A program made the translations under genes and the position numbers. This document shows, piece after piece, positions 8,616 through 17,455 of a DNA stretch of 64,000 nt. A model generated the notes under the pieces. The model made no database searches. It was not told where the DNA came from and worked only from the letters and a program-made list of their open reading frames with translations. Origin of the DNA: Chloroflexota bacterium (lineage in GTDB: Bacteria; Chloroflexota; Anaerolineae; B4-G1; SLSP01); NCBI GenBank assembly GCA_019873645.1, contig JAIOAX010000027.1, forward strand, positions 1-64,000, written 5' to 3'. Positions within the stretch are counted from its first letter, which is position 1, and each line of letters starts with the position of its first letter.

Positions 8616-9458
8616 ATGACCCGCATCTACACATTCACCAATCAGAAGGGCGGCGTCGGTAAGACGACCACCGTGGTCAACATCGCGGCCGCGATGGCCG
8701 ATTGGGGCCGGCGGGTGTTACTTGTAGACATTGACCCGCAGAGCAATGCGACGACATGCCTGGGGGTGGATCCACGCACCCTGCCTTCCTCCATCTACGA
8801 TGTGTTGATGGGTGAGCAAAGCGTCACCGAGGTGATTCGCGGCACGCGCTGGCCGGGTCTCGATATTTTGCCGAGCGCGCCGGCGCTGGCCGGGGCTACG
8901 GTCGAGTTGAACCGCATAGCCGATCCTCGCGAGCGCGCCGAACATCTCAAGCGTGTCCTGGCGTCCATTGACGATTACGATTATCTGCTCATTGATTCCC
9001 CGCCCAGTTTGGGGGTGCTGACCGTGAATGCGTTGAGCGCCGCCCATGCGGTCATTGTACCGGTGCAATGTGAGTATCTGGCTCTGGAAGGTCTGGCGCA
9101 GTTGATGCGTACTATCTCGCTGGTACAACGCGGCCTCAATCCTGCATTGACGGTGCGCGGCGTGGTGCTGACGATGTACGATAGCCGCACGACGCTCTCG
9201 CGTCAGGTGGCCGAGGAAATCCGCAAACACTTCCCCCGCCAGGTTTTTGAAGCCATCATTCCGCGCAGCGTGCGTCTGAGCGAAGCGCCGAGTTTTGGCG
9301 AACCGGGGATTTTTTATGCGCCACGTTCTTCAGGCGCGCTGGCATATCGGATGTTGACGTGGGAATTGTTACGGGGGGATGGCTATACGCCGGATTGGGC
9401 GCCGCCGGCCGGAGAAGCCACAGTCCAATTGACCACCGAGGCCACAGAGAATTTCTGA
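8616..9458 (+). CDS. parA: ParA/Soj-family ATPase
   Basis: 280 residues with the deviant Walker A KGGVGKTT at residues 11-18, a switch motif DIDPQSNAT and Walker B-like YLLIDSPPS; the C-terminal half has PRSVRLSEAPSFGEP typical of chromosomal Soj/ParA. Such ATPases move chromosome origins together with ParB bound at parS. No parB follows: the next gene is convergent and unrelated. A tail of about 20 residues (from WAPPAGEAT) extends beyond the usual end. Confidence 0.85.
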   Translation: MTRIYTFTNQKGGVGKTTTVVNIAAAMADWGRRVLLVDIDPQSNATTCLGVDPRTLPSSIYDVLMGEQSVTEVIRGTRWPGLDILPSAPALAGATVELNRIADPRERAEHLKRVLASIDDYDYLLIDSPPSLGVLTVNALSAAHAVIVPVQCEYLALEGLAQLMRTISLVQRGLNPALTVRGVVLTMYDSRTTLSRQVAEEIRKHFPRQVFEAIIPRSVRLSEAPSFGEPGIFYAPRSSGALAYRMLTWELLRGDGYTPDWAPPAGEATVQLTTEATENF

Positions 9459-9480
9459 TTTTTTTTCGGGAAGATTTAAC

Positions 9481-9501
9481 GCGCCCTGGATGGATGGGCG
9501 C
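9481..9501. terminator. Hairpin between convergent parA and HEAT-NTPase genes
   Basis: GCGCCC and GGGCGC pair around a nine-base loop. A run of eight Ts precedes it on the plus strand, so leftward transcripts would carry an A-run and not a U-run; its terminator function is uncertain. Confidence 0.4.
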
Positions 9502-9506
9502 GGCAA

Positions 9507-11921
9507 TTATCCGCGATAGACATAGTAGCGTTTTTGGATGCACTGTATGGCATATTCGGCCATACGGCGCACGGAAACATTGCGATCTTGCAGCAATGGC
9601 TCCAACAGCGCGAGGTGTTCTTCGCGTCCGATCTGCGCCAGGGTGAGCGCGCCCATCACTTTTGTGGGTGGGGCGCCTTGGGCGATGGCGCGTTCCAGCA
9701 TTTCCATTGCGGCTGCTCCTACCCCTAATCCCAACCCCTGCTGCGCAGCCCAGGTGATGAGCCATTCCATCTGGTCTACGGGTATTGGCCTCGCGGGCAC
9801 AGTTTTGCTTTCGGTGCGCTCTTTGATGGCATTAAGCCCCAGTTCGGCGGCGGCGCGCACGATCCACTCTTTATCCTCACGTACCATGGTTTCCAATATC
9901 TGGACAACCCAGGGCTGATTGAGCTGGCTTAATCCCTGTGCGGCGGTGCGTCGGATCATCAGCGATTCGTGGTGAACCGCTTTTTTGAGTACTTCGAGGC
10001 CCTCCTCTGTTCTGGACAACGCCTGCGCGAGGCTGGGGAGCAGGAGATCATCGGCCTCAAACAGTGCCTCTTCTAACATACGCACCGCTTCCGACGTCCC
10101 TATGTCGGCCAGTGCCTCGACGGCGCTCTGGCGGATTTCCAGGTCGGGGTCTTGCAGGGCGCCCTTGAGCAACGGCATCTCGCGTGGCGACCCTGTCCAC
10201 CCCAGGCCGCGCAGTGCGGCGGCGCGGATGGCCACTGCGGGTTGCCGCAATGTCTGGATGAAGAAAGCGCGCGCACCTTCACCGGCATTGAGGGCCAGCG
10301 CGTGCCCGATGTGCAGACGCATCGCGTGGTCCATCTCGGCATCGGTAAATGTCTGCGCCAGGACTTTCAGCAGCGACTTGCGCCAGGGAGCGTCTTCGGG
10401 AGCAATAACACCCCAGCGGGCTGCGCGCAAGAGGCTCTCGATGTTGCCGTAGGTAAGCGCATCGTTGACCAGCATGTTGACCAACGGCGTTACATCCTCC
10501 AATCCGGCGTAAAATTCCAGGAGCAGTGCCCAGGTTGGATCGTCGAGGTGGGTCTTGACCATATCCGCACCGATGGGGTCTTCGGTGAGGGCCCAGGCGG
10601 TGAGAAAATCATCCCAGACATAGTGGGCGGGCGCCCAGAGTTTCCCTTCACGCTGCAAAAGGTGCGCATCGAAGAGCATGCGGCGTACCGCGCCCTCAAG
10701 TTTGGAAGCCGCAGCGCCATCAGGCAGTAATGTTCCGATGAAGTTGTAGATTTCCTGTTGTGAAAAGGCGCGCCCTTCAAGACGGTGGATTTTCGCCAGG
10801 TGGCTGAGGGCAGTCAATGTCAGCACCCGCGCTTGTTCAACCAGCTCCACCTGTCCTTCGCCTAGATTGGGGGTGGGGATGCAGTTGTCCAGGAAACGAT
10901 CCAGAACATCCACAAAGCGGTGGGGAAGCTGTTGTGTTTGCAGGTAGACGATGATGCGGATGGTGAGTTCCAGCAGCGACGCGCCGGCCTCGGCGGCCCA
11001 GGCAAGGGTGGGGAGTACATCTTCAGAGGGTGTGTGTGCCTCCATCTTCAACAGATGGGTCCAGCCCTTGTATAACGCCGCGATGGTGGCTTCGCCGGAA
11101 GGGGGGACGATTTGCAGGGGGACGAAGCCGTTTTCTGCCAGCATCCCGTAGCCTGTCTCACCACTGGCGACCAGCCAGCAGCTTTTAGGCAGGCTTTGAG
11201 CCGCTTCAGCAATCCAGCGGGCGACGGCATGGCGTTCATCGAGGGGCAGGATGTCCCAGTTATCCACCAGAATCAGCGACGGTTCATTGCGCAGGTGCGT
11301 CAGGACCCACTTGGGGACTAATTCCGCCATAAACAGACCGGCTAACTGCACCAGACGTTCTAACGGTGGCAACGCCTGGCTGCGGGACAGGTTCTTCCAT
11401 TGCTTGAGGTCTATCCAGAGCGGGAAACGCTCGTAAGGGCGTCTTTTCCCGCCCCGCTGTGCGGTTTGCCATACCAGCATCGTCAGAGCCGTTGTGCGTC
11501 CTGAAGCCTGGGACCCGGTAATGACCAGTTGGGGATGGCCGTCGGCAACGTGCTCGAAGGCGATGCTGAGAGGCTCCGGGACGCTCATGACGCTTTCTGG
11601 GTCTGCGCCGGTCGGTAGGGGCGGCGGCGCTGCGAAAGTCGGCGGCTGGAAGACAACGGTTGGGTCTGCAGGGGTAAAGAGCCACAGTGCTCTAAGTGCT
11701 TCCTGCAGGGTGGCGACATAGCGATCCTCCTGGCTGGCCTGGGCGCGACTGCGCAGCTTCACCAGGGGCGACCACAGGTTCAAGCCCAGGCGTTTGAGCT
11801 TCTCCCGCTGGCGATAAGCCATAAATGCGCCGAGCAGGGCCAGGAGGGCGCCGATGAGCGCCGAGGGCAAGTCGAATTTCCAGACTTGTGACTGCTGAAA
11901 GAGCTTGAGAGACGCCAGCAC
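9507..11921 (-). CDS. Membrane-tethered NACHT-like NTPase with HEAT repeats
   Basis: 804 residues. One N-terminal membrane helix (about 19-36, LPSALIGALLALLGAFMAY), a linker, then a P-loop NTPase at about 130-300 and HEAT-like alpha repeats from about 560 to the end (for example AAALRGLGWTGSPREMPLL). The Walker A segment is GSQASGRT with Arg142 in place of the lysine, while Walker B (SLILVDNWD, 215-223) has the NACHT form. It begins nine bases after the response regulator stop, so regulator and NTPase are one operon. The function is unknown; signalling or scaffold control by phosphorylation state is an inference. The GTG start follows a GAGCAAGAC segment. Confidence 0.75.
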   Translation of the reverse strand: MLASLKLFQQSQVWKFDLPSALIGALLALLGAFMAYRQREKLKRLGLNLWSPLVKLRSRAQASQEDRYVATLQEALRALWLFTPADPTVVFQPPTFAAPPPLPTGADPESVMSVPEPLSIAFEHVADGHPQLVITGSQASGRTTALTMLVWQTAQRGGKRRPYERFPLWIDLKQWKNLSRSQALPPLERLVQLAGLFMAELVPKWVLTHLRNEPSLILVDNWDILPLDERHAVARWIAEAAQSLPKSCWLVASGETGYGMLAENGFVPLQIVPPSGEATIAALYKGWTHLLKMEAHTPSEDVLPTLAWAAEAGASLLELTIRIIVYLQTQQLPHRFVDVLDRFLDNCIPTPNLGEGQVELVEQARVLTLTALSHLAKIHRLEGRAFSQQEIYNFIGTLLPDGAAASKLEGAVRRMLFDAHLLQREGKLWAPAHYVWDDFLTAWALTEDPIGADMVKTHLDDPTWALLLEFYAGLEDVTPLVNMLVNDALTYGNIESLLRAARWGVIAPEDAPWRKSLLKVLAQTFTDAEMDHAMRLHIGHALALNAGEGARAFFIQTLRQPAVAIRAAALRGLGWTGSPREMPLLKGALQDPDLEIRQSAVEALADIGTSEAVRMLEEALFEADDLLLPSLAQALSRTEEGLEVLKKAVHHESLMIRRTAAQGLSQLNQPWVVQILETMVREDKEWIVRAAAELGLNAIKERTESKTVPARPIPVDQMEWLITWAAQQGLGLGVGAAAMEMLERAIAQGAPPTKVMGALTLAQIGREEHLALLEPLLQDRNVSVRRMAEYAIQCIQKRYYVYRG

Positions 11922-11930
11922 GTCTTGCTC

Positions 11931-12626
11931 CTATGCGGCTGGGGCTTCCATAACCAGCCGGTATCCTTGCCCACGTTCACTGACGATATAGCGAGGATTG
12001 CGCGGGTCTTCTTCGATCTTTTGCCGCAGATACCAGATGTAGAGCTTGAGGTAATCGCGGCGGTTGGAGTATTCGGCGCCCCACACCCGCCGTAACAGGG
12101 TGTCGTGATTGACGGTACGCCCGGAATCCTGGATGAGGGCCGAAAGCAATTGGAATTCGGTGGGCGTGAGACCGACCACACGATTGCCCACGCGGACTTC
12201 ATGGGTGTCCAGGTTGACCCACAGGTTACCGGTTTGGAAGGTGGTTTGTTCACCACGCGCGCGACGGGCGCGCGATAGAGCCGCTTTGACCCGCGTCACC
12301 AACTCTTTGTAGCCAAAAGGCTTGACGATGTAGTCATCCGCGCCCAGCCCTAGCCCGTAGGCGATGTTGTGTTCATCTCCCAGAGCGGTCAGGAAGAGCA
12401 CCGGCACATCGGTGATGTGGCGCAACGCCTCGTAGATATGCCAGCCGTCCATATCCGGCATCAGGATATCCAGGAGTACCAGGTCGGGGGGGGATTCCCG
12501 CGCCAGCTCCAGGCCGGCTTCGCCGTTGCCGGCCGATTTGACTGTATAACCGGCACGTTCCAAGAGCAGTTGTACCAGTTGCGCCAGGGCCTCATCATCC
12601 TCAATTAACAAAATTGTATCGCTCAT
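11931..12626 (-). CDS. OmpR/PhoB-type response regulator
   Basis: 231 residues: a receiver domain with the acidic pair ED-D at 9-11, the phosphorylated Asp53 in LVLLDILMPDMDG, a Thr-Ala switch (FLTALG) and Lys103 in YIVKPFG; then a winged-helix domain from about 128 with LTPTEFQLLSAL and YIVSERGQGYRL. It resembles KdpE/PhoB. No histidine kinase is in the window, so it is an orphan regulator whose only co-transcribed partner is the HEAT NTPase. It is preceded by a strong promoter. Confidence 0.9.
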   Translation of the reverse strand: MSDTILLIEDDEALAQLVQLLLERAGYTVKSAGNGEAGLELARESPPDLVLLDILMPDMDGWHIYEALRHITDVPVLFLTALGDEHNIAYGLGLGADDYIVKPFGYKELVTRVKAALSRARRARGEQTTFQTGNLWVNLDTHEVRVGNRVVGLTPTEFQLLSALIQDSGRTVNHDTLLRRVWGAEYSNRRDYLKLYIWYLRQKIEEDPRNPRYIVSERGQGYRLVMEAPAA

Positions 12627-12672
12627 GATACGCTCCTTACATTCACTTGTGAGTTGGTGACCGGAAAATAAA

Positions 12673-12702
12673 ATTATAAATGCTATGCCGGCTTGGGGTC
12701 AA
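12673..12702 (-). promoter_or_regulatory. Promoter of the response regulator operon
   Basis: Minus-strand TTGACC (12697-12702) and perfect TATAAT (12673-12678) spaced by 18 bases. The rest of the 12627-12889 gap holds an AT-rich stretch and a small CCTAAA/TTTAGG hairpin (12780-12796), which may end the SEDS-fusion transcript; no gene is seen there. Confidence 0.75.
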
Positions 12703-12889
12703 GAATAAAAAACCTTCAATCTCACGACAATACGCACAGTTTCAATTACTATAATATGTAAGAATTGGCGTTTGTCAAACCTAAAAAGGCTTTAGGGTTA
12801 GAAACTAACCAGGATTTTGATACAGGTAAGAACAGGCTAACGTTTTTTGGTCCTTGCCGGCGGGTTGGCAAACCCACGCTGAACAAAAT

Positions 12890-15541
12890 CTATGGATTGA
12901 CGGCCTGTTTGAGAAGCTGTTCGCCTATGTGGGCCGGAATCTGTCGCTGTGGCGCGTTTTCGATCAGGACGGCGACGGCATAGCGGGGGACTTTCACCGA
13001 GTTCAAACCGATGAACCACGTCTGCGTGCGGTTGGGACCGGCCAGTGCTTCGCCGATATGCCCGACAGCCTCACCATAACGGGGCCATAGTTCCAGGATT
13101 TGGGCGGCAATGTCCGGCGTGGTGATCCGCACGCTGGCGGTGCTTGCCGAAGGCGTACAGCCGGTTTGAGGCTTCAACAGCAGCCGCAAATTCGCGCGTT
13201 CCCCGCCACTGCCCACCGTAATGGCCACATTGACCATTTGCAGGGGCGTCACCAGCAAATGGCCCTGACCAACGGCTTCACGGACCACATCGGCGGTCGT
13301 CATATCCCATGTGGCAGCCACGGTGGGGATTTCCAGAGGTGGGGCGTCGGTCAGCCCCCAACGTTTGAAAGCCTCGGCCAGGCGCGCCAGGCCCAACTGT
13401 TTGCCCATCGCGGCAAAGGGCGCCGGACAGGCGGCCGCCAGAGCGGATTTCCAGGTGGTATCGGCAGGCGCTTGGGCGCAGACAAGGGTTTCACCGTTGA
13501 CCTGCACTGGCGCAACCAGCGGTTGTACGGGCGCAGTGGTGGCGCTTTCACGAAGCATTGCTTCTAGCAGCACTGTTTCCAGGATGGCGCCGGGCTGCGC
13601 TAACCCTTGCGTCGCCCGATTGAGCAAGGGCGCATCCGGCGCGCTGTAGAGGCGTTCCCAGTTTTCTGCGACTGTGGCAGGGTCGTAGATCGGCGTGGCG
13701 GTCAGCGCCAGGATGTCGCCGGTGCGCGTATCCACCAGCACGGCTGCGCCTTGATAATCTTGCAGCAGTTGTTGGGCTTTCCGTTGCAGACGGGCGTCAA
13801 TAGTCAGGCGCACGTCGCGGCCTGTGGGCGCTTGATGCAGTAGCCCTGCCCAAACATTCTGCCAGGGGGTGCGTCCGATGTCGCCGCGCAAGCGGGCGTC
13901 GCAAGCCGCTTCGATGCCGGCGTTGCCGTATTGCAAGGTGGCATAGCCTACGACGGGGGCCGCTTCGGGGACGGGATAGGTGCGGGTGACGTAGCCGGCT
14001 TGATCCACGGCGATAGCGGCCAGCGGCGTACTATTGCGGTCGAGGATGCGTCCGCGCCGGATGCGGGATTCGGCCAGGATGCGGCGTGGGTTGGTGAGGT
14101 AGTTACGCAGTTCCTCGGCGCGGAGCACGCTCCAGTCGCCGGTGATCAGGGCCACACTCAGCAACAGCAGCAACAGCCCGCGCCCTAAACGCCCTGCCGT
14201 TTTTTGTAAAGGCGGCATAGGAGACGCACTGAGGTTGAGGGTGAGCGGCTGGGGATGGGGAGTGGAGATATTCAACAACAGCCCTGTTGCCAGGGATACC
14301 GTGAGCAAGGAAGACCCACCGTAGCTGAGGAAGGGCAAGGTGACGCCGGTAATGGGGATGAGCTTGGCGTTGCCTCCGGCGATCACCCAGGTTTGAATGG
14401 CAAACAACGCGGCGATACCACCCGCCAGCAGCGACTCAAACGGCGCCTCGGCCTGTTGCGCCAGGACGATGCCGCGATAGATCAGCAATCCCACCAGGGC
14501 CGTCAAGGCGATGGCGCCGGTCAGTCCGAATTCTTCGACCAGGGCGGCGTAGACAAAGTCGGTATGGACGGCGGGGATGAGGGTAGGCAGCCCTTGCCCC
14601 AATCCCTGTCCGAACAGCCCCCCGGCAGCCAGCGCAAACAGCGATTGCAGGATTTGAAAGGCGCGGTCGGCCTGCTCCGGCGCCCAGGGATTCAGCCAGA
14701 TGCTGACCCGCAGGGCGACGCGCTCGGAGAGCATGTATCCCACCAGTGCGACGGGCGTGAACAGCAGCAGGCTGAGAGCGACGTGCCAGCCTTTGCCCCA
14801 CGCCAGGTAGAGCATCGCCACAAAGGTCAGGTAGAAGAGCAGCGCGCTTCCCAGGTCTTGTTGCCACCCCAGCAACAGCAATGCCAGGCCTACCATGACG
14901 AGCATGGGGCCGAGGATGGCTATCCACAGTACCTTACCCGGCGTGGTTTGTTGTGCTATATCGCGCCGCTCAGAAAGGTAAGCGGCCAGATAGACGATCA
15001 GGAGCAGTTTGAGTAATTCCGAGGGCTGAAAGTAGATGCCGAATCCGCCCAGCCAGAGCTGCTGCCCGTAACCTGAGGGGTTGACCCCGAAGAAAAGCGT
15101 TGCCCCCAGAAGCAGTAAACCGGCAGCCAGCAAGGTGTAGCGATAGCGCCGCAACAATCGCGGCAGGGTCGGGAGCAATGCGACGCCGCACAGGGCGCCG
15201 CAACTGATGCCGAGCCAAAGAATTTGGCGCAGCAGGAACCCCGGCGCCAAACGCGCCAGCAGTAGTAACCCCCAGCCGGTCAGTAAGCTGACGATGGGCA
15301 GGATGAAGGGGTCGGCGCCGGGGAGCTTCTTCCGTAACAGGGCCTCACTCACGCCCCAGATTACGCCCCAGCCAAGGACCAGCGCAACCAGGTGCCATAG
15401 GGACAGGGCCGGTGTAGGCGCCGCAAAGTACAGTGTCACCGTCCCCACAATGACAAAGCCGGCGGATAGGAGCATCAAAAGGCCCTGGGTTTTAAGCCGG
15501 GCCAGTGTTGTCCTCCGCTTGTGGACGGGCCGGGTCATCAT
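12890..15541 (-). CDS. SEDS glycosyltransferase fused to a degenerate penicillin-binding-protein domain
   Basis: 883 residues. Residues 1-425 are a FtsW/RodA (SEDS) membrane domain with intact hallmarks: FQPSELLKLL, GWQQDLGSALLF, HTDFVYAALVEEFGL and LPFLSYGGSSLL. After a second signal-anchor-like helix (451-467), residues 475-883 match a class B PBP: RRGRILDRN, QYGNAGIEA, LTIDARLQRKAQ and LVDTRTGDILAL. The transpeptidase motifs are gone: the serine-lysine motif PGSxxK reads PGAILE (Ala652, Glu655), the SxN region reads AACPAP and the KTG region reads LAGPNRTQTWF. SEDS enzymes polymerise peptidoglycan from lipid II; here the partner domain probably only activates. It starts directly against the mtnP stop codon. 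Confidence 0.85.
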   Translation of the reverse strand: MMTRPVHKRRTTLARLKTQGLLMLLSAGFVIVGTVTLYFAAPTPALSLWHLVALVLGWGVIWGVSEALLRKKLPGADPFILPIVSLLTGWGLLLLARLAPGFLLRQILWLGISCGALCGVALLPTLPRLLRRYRYTLLAAGLLLLGATLFFGVNPSGYGQQLWLGGFGIYFQPSELLKLLLIVYLAAYLSERRDIAQQTTPGKVLWIAILGPMLVMVGLALLLLGWQQDLGSALLFYLTFVAMLYLAWGKGWHVALSLLLFTPVALVGYMLSERVALRVSIWLNPWAPEQADRAFQILQSLFALAAGGLFGQGLGQGLPTLIPAVHTDFVYAALVEEFGLTGAIALTALVGLLIYRGIVLAQQAEAPFESLLAGGIAALFAIQTWVIAGGNAKLIPITGVTLPFLSYGGSSLLTVSLATGLLLNISTPHPQPLTLNLSASPMPPLQKTAGRLGRGLLLLLLSVALITGDWSVLRAEELRNYLTNPRRILAESRIRRGRILDRNSTPLAAIAVDQAGYVTRTYPVPEAAPVVGYATLQYGNAGIEAACDARLRGDIGRTPWQNVWAGLLHQAPTGRDVRLTIDARLQRKAQQLLQDYQGAAVLVDTRTGDILALTATPIYDPATVAENWERLYSAPDAPLLNRATQGLAQPGAILETVLLEAMLRESATTAPVQPLVAPVQVNGETLVCAQAPADTTWKSALAAACPAPFAAMGKQLGLARLAEAFKRWGLTDAPPLEIPTVAATWDMTTADVVREAVGQGHLLVTPLQMVNVAITVGSGGERANLRLLLKPQTGCTPSASTASVRITTPDIAAQILELWPRYGEAVGHIGEALAGPNRTQTWFIGLNSVKVPRYAVAVLIENAPQRQIPAHIGEQLLKQAVNP

Positions 15542-16414
15542 TTATGCCAGGTAAGATTCTCCAAGCAGGCGCAACTTCTCACGGGTTTCCAGAGGCACTC
15601 GTTCACGCGCCGTAATCACGGCAGTTTCCAGGGTTTGGGCGCAATGGCAATCCGTCTTGGCCGTGGCCAGGCGCGGCACAAGCAGCTTGATGGCGCGTTG
15701 CGCTAACCCGACATTTTTGTTCAGCACCTGGATGACCATCTCGACCGTGACGGCTTCCGCGCTTGCATGCCAGACGTCGTAATCGGTGATGTGTGCCATT
15801 GTCGCGTAGCACATGCCGGCTTCGCGCGCCAGGAAGGCTTCCGGGCAGGCCGTCATGCCAATGATGTCCATACCCCATTGGCGGTAGACAAAGCTCTCGC
15901 CTTTGGTGCTGAAACGCGGGCCTTCGATGGTGATAAAGGTTCCGCCGCGGTGGACGATGCCGCCGGCTACGGCAAGGGCGTCGGCCAGCAACGCCGAGAG
16001 CGCCGGGCAGAACGGTTCGGCGACCGAGATATGAGCCACCAGACCGTCGCCAAAGAATGAGTTGGCGCGTTTTTTGGTGAAATCGAAGACTTGATCGGGT
16101 ACAACGACCTCGCCGGGATGCAGGTCTTCGCGTAATGAACCGCATGCCGAGACACTGATGATCTGCTGCACGCCGAGTTTTTTGAGGGCGTAGATGTTCG
16201 CGCGGTAGGGCACTTCGGAAGGCGTGTGCACATGTCCTCGTCCATGCCGTGGTAAGAAAACAACCGGCACGCCGCCGATTGTGCCGGCAATCAGCGCGTC
16301 GCTGGGATCGCCAAACGGCGTGGTGGTGTAGATTTCGTGGATGTCTTCGAGGCCCTCCATCTGGTACAGTCCTGAGCCGCCGATGATGCCGATGGGGATG
16401 GATTCTGTCAACAT
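15542..16414 (-). CDS. mtnP: S-methyl-5'-thioadenosine phosphorylase
   Basis: 290 residues, usual length. The purine nucleoside phosphorylase-2 fold motifs are clear: IGIIGGSGLY at the start (phosphate-binding loop), PRHGRGHVHTPSEV, SACGSLREDLHPGE, and FITIEGPRFSTKGES followed by GMTACPEAFLAREAG. It cleaves methylthioadenosine to adenine and methylthioribose-1-phosphate, which MtnA (encoded at 52288) isomerises. AAGGAGAAAT precedes the ATG. The stop codon directly abuts the start of the SEDS fusion, so the two are probably co-expressed, though they share no obvious pathway. Confidence 0.92.
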   Translation of the reverse strand: MLTESIPIGIIGGSGLYQMEGLEDIHEIYTTTPFGDPSDALIAGTIGGVPVVFLPRHGRGHVHTPSEVPYRANIYALKKLGVQQIISVSACGSLREDLHPGEVVVPDQVFDFTKKRANSFFGDGLVAHISVAEPFCPALSALLADALAVAGGIVHRGGTFITIEGPRFSTKGESFVYRQWGMDIIGMTACPEAFLAREAGMCYATMAHITDYDVWHASAEAVTVEMVIQVLNKNVGLAQRAIKLLVPRLATAKTDCHCAQTLETAVITARERVPLETREKLRLLGESYLA

Positions 16415-16425
16415 ACATTTCTCCT

Positions 16426-16509
16426 TCAGTAGTCAGATAGTCGTTTAGTCGGATAGTCGTTAGTCTGGTCGTTTGGTCATTAAAATCTGCTCAATCTGCT
16501 TAATCTGCT
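16426..16509. repeat. TAGTC and AATCTGCT word repeats
   Basis: Two neighbouring islands: TAGTC(A/G)GATAGTCGTT repeated about five times (16426-16480), then AATCTGCT(C/T/G) three times (16484-16509). The second supplies the TAA stop of the leftward gene ending at 16500. The AATCTGCT word returns at 34447 and 58468. Confidence 0.85.
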
Positions 16510-16865
16510 GATTTATCCTTGTCCGGCTCCGGCGCGACGACGAAGGTGTAGTTTTCGTGACACAGGCCACAGCCGACGTAGGGATTCGCTACCGGCGTCT
16601 GGCTACGGGTACATTCGGCATGGACGTGCACACGTTTGCCTTTCCAGAAACGCCAGCCACTTCCGCCGATATGGAGGCGCAGGATCAACGTCGTACAACC
16701 GTTGGCGCGGCGAATATCGGGAACGCTACATGTAGCGCACAAAGCCGGTGTCCAGCGCTGCGCGTCAGGTTGTCCTTCCAACAGGCGACAGGTTGCCTTA
16801 TCGGCGGCCCGCCGATGGTATCCTGCATAATAATAGGGACATTCCCGCCCATCAGGTATACGCAT
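16500..16865 (-). CDS. Cysteine-rich conserved hypothetical protein
   Basis: 121 residues from the ATG at 16865, chosen because the reading frame upstream overlaps the preceding gene. The protein starts MRIPDGRECPYYYAGYHRRA and has eight cysteines, several in CxxC-like pairs (CATCSVPD, CGLCHENY), suggesting a metal-binding or Fe-S fold. I do not recognise a named family. It lies 17 bases downstream of the gene at 16883 and is probably co-transcribed. Its stop codon lies inside the AATCTGCT word repeat, so the native C-terminus may have been rewritten. Confidence 0.6.
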   Translation of the reverse strand: MRIPDGRECPYYYAGYHRRAADKATCRLLEGQPDAQRWTPALCATCSVPDIRRANGCTTLILRLHIGGSGWRFWKGKRVHVHAECTRSQTPVANPYVGCGLCHENYTFVVAPEPDKDKSAD

Positions 16866-16882
16866 GGTGGTCGGAAAGTCCT

Positions 16883-17401
16883 TTAGCCGCCGATGTAACT
16901 TTGCAGCATGTGGCGGTTCACGTAGACCAAACGCGCCTGCGTCGGAAGCTGTTCCGCCCCACCGGCCAGGAAATAAATCTCCGCGTCGGTGACGGGAAAG
17001 AAGAGTCCCTTCCAAAAGTCCAGGAAGTTGTGGATTTTGGCCTCGCCGAGAAAGGGGACATTGCCTCTGACGATGGCCAGGGGCAGATACAGCATCACCG
17101 TGCTCGTTTTGGGGGCCGCCCGAAATGTTGCCAGAGATTCCTCTTGGGTGAGCAAGAGTAGTTGAATGCGATCACGGGTGAGAACAATCAACGGCGTGTG
17201 ACTTGACGGCAGGCCCGAAAAGGCCCAGGGGACGATGTGCGGGTTGTTGAGCTTCAAAAAATCCAGCCCATCCTGGTTGATGTAGTTGTGCGGGGGCCCC
17301 AATGTTTCCAGTTCACCGGTAACCCAGAGTAAATCGTTGGCGATCTGAACTTGGTGGGTTTGAATCGGCGAGCCTACCTGTGCTTTGCTCGATAGTCCCA
17401 T
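16883..17401 (-). CDS. Hypothetical protein, upstream partner of the Cys-rich gene
   Basis: 172 residues starting MGLSSKAQVGSPIQTHQ, with no signal peptide or membrane helix. Beta-rich looking segments such as TPLIVLTRDRIQLLLLTQE and TSTVMLYLPLAIVRGN alternate with turns. I recognise no catalytic motif or named family. A GGAGGTACGACT site precedes the start. The downstream Cys-rich gene is 17 bases away, so the pair may form a complex; this is inferred from spacing only. Confidence 0.6.
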   Translation of the reverse strand: MGLSSKAQVGSPIQTHQVQIANDLLWVTGELETLGPPHNYINQDGLDFLKLNNPHIVPWAFSGLPSSHTPLIVLTRDRIQLLLLTQEESLATFRAAPKTSTVMLYLPLAIVRGNVPFLGEAKIHNFLDFWKGLFFPVTDAEIYFLAGGAEQLPTQARLVYVNRHMLQSYIGG

Positions 17402-17455
17402 AGTCGTACCTCCTTGAAAATAGTCTGGCAGTCATGACTCTCTTGAAAAAGTCTA

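Noticed and set aside
8616..9458. Plasmid partition locus
   Set aside because: The ParA is of the chromosomal Soj type and lies in the chromosomal rpmH-jag block; no rep or parS cluster is seen.
12765..12983. 72-residue rightward ORF after a TATAAT at 12750
   Set aside because: No ribosome site, no recognisable sequence, and it overlaps the end of the SEDS fusion.
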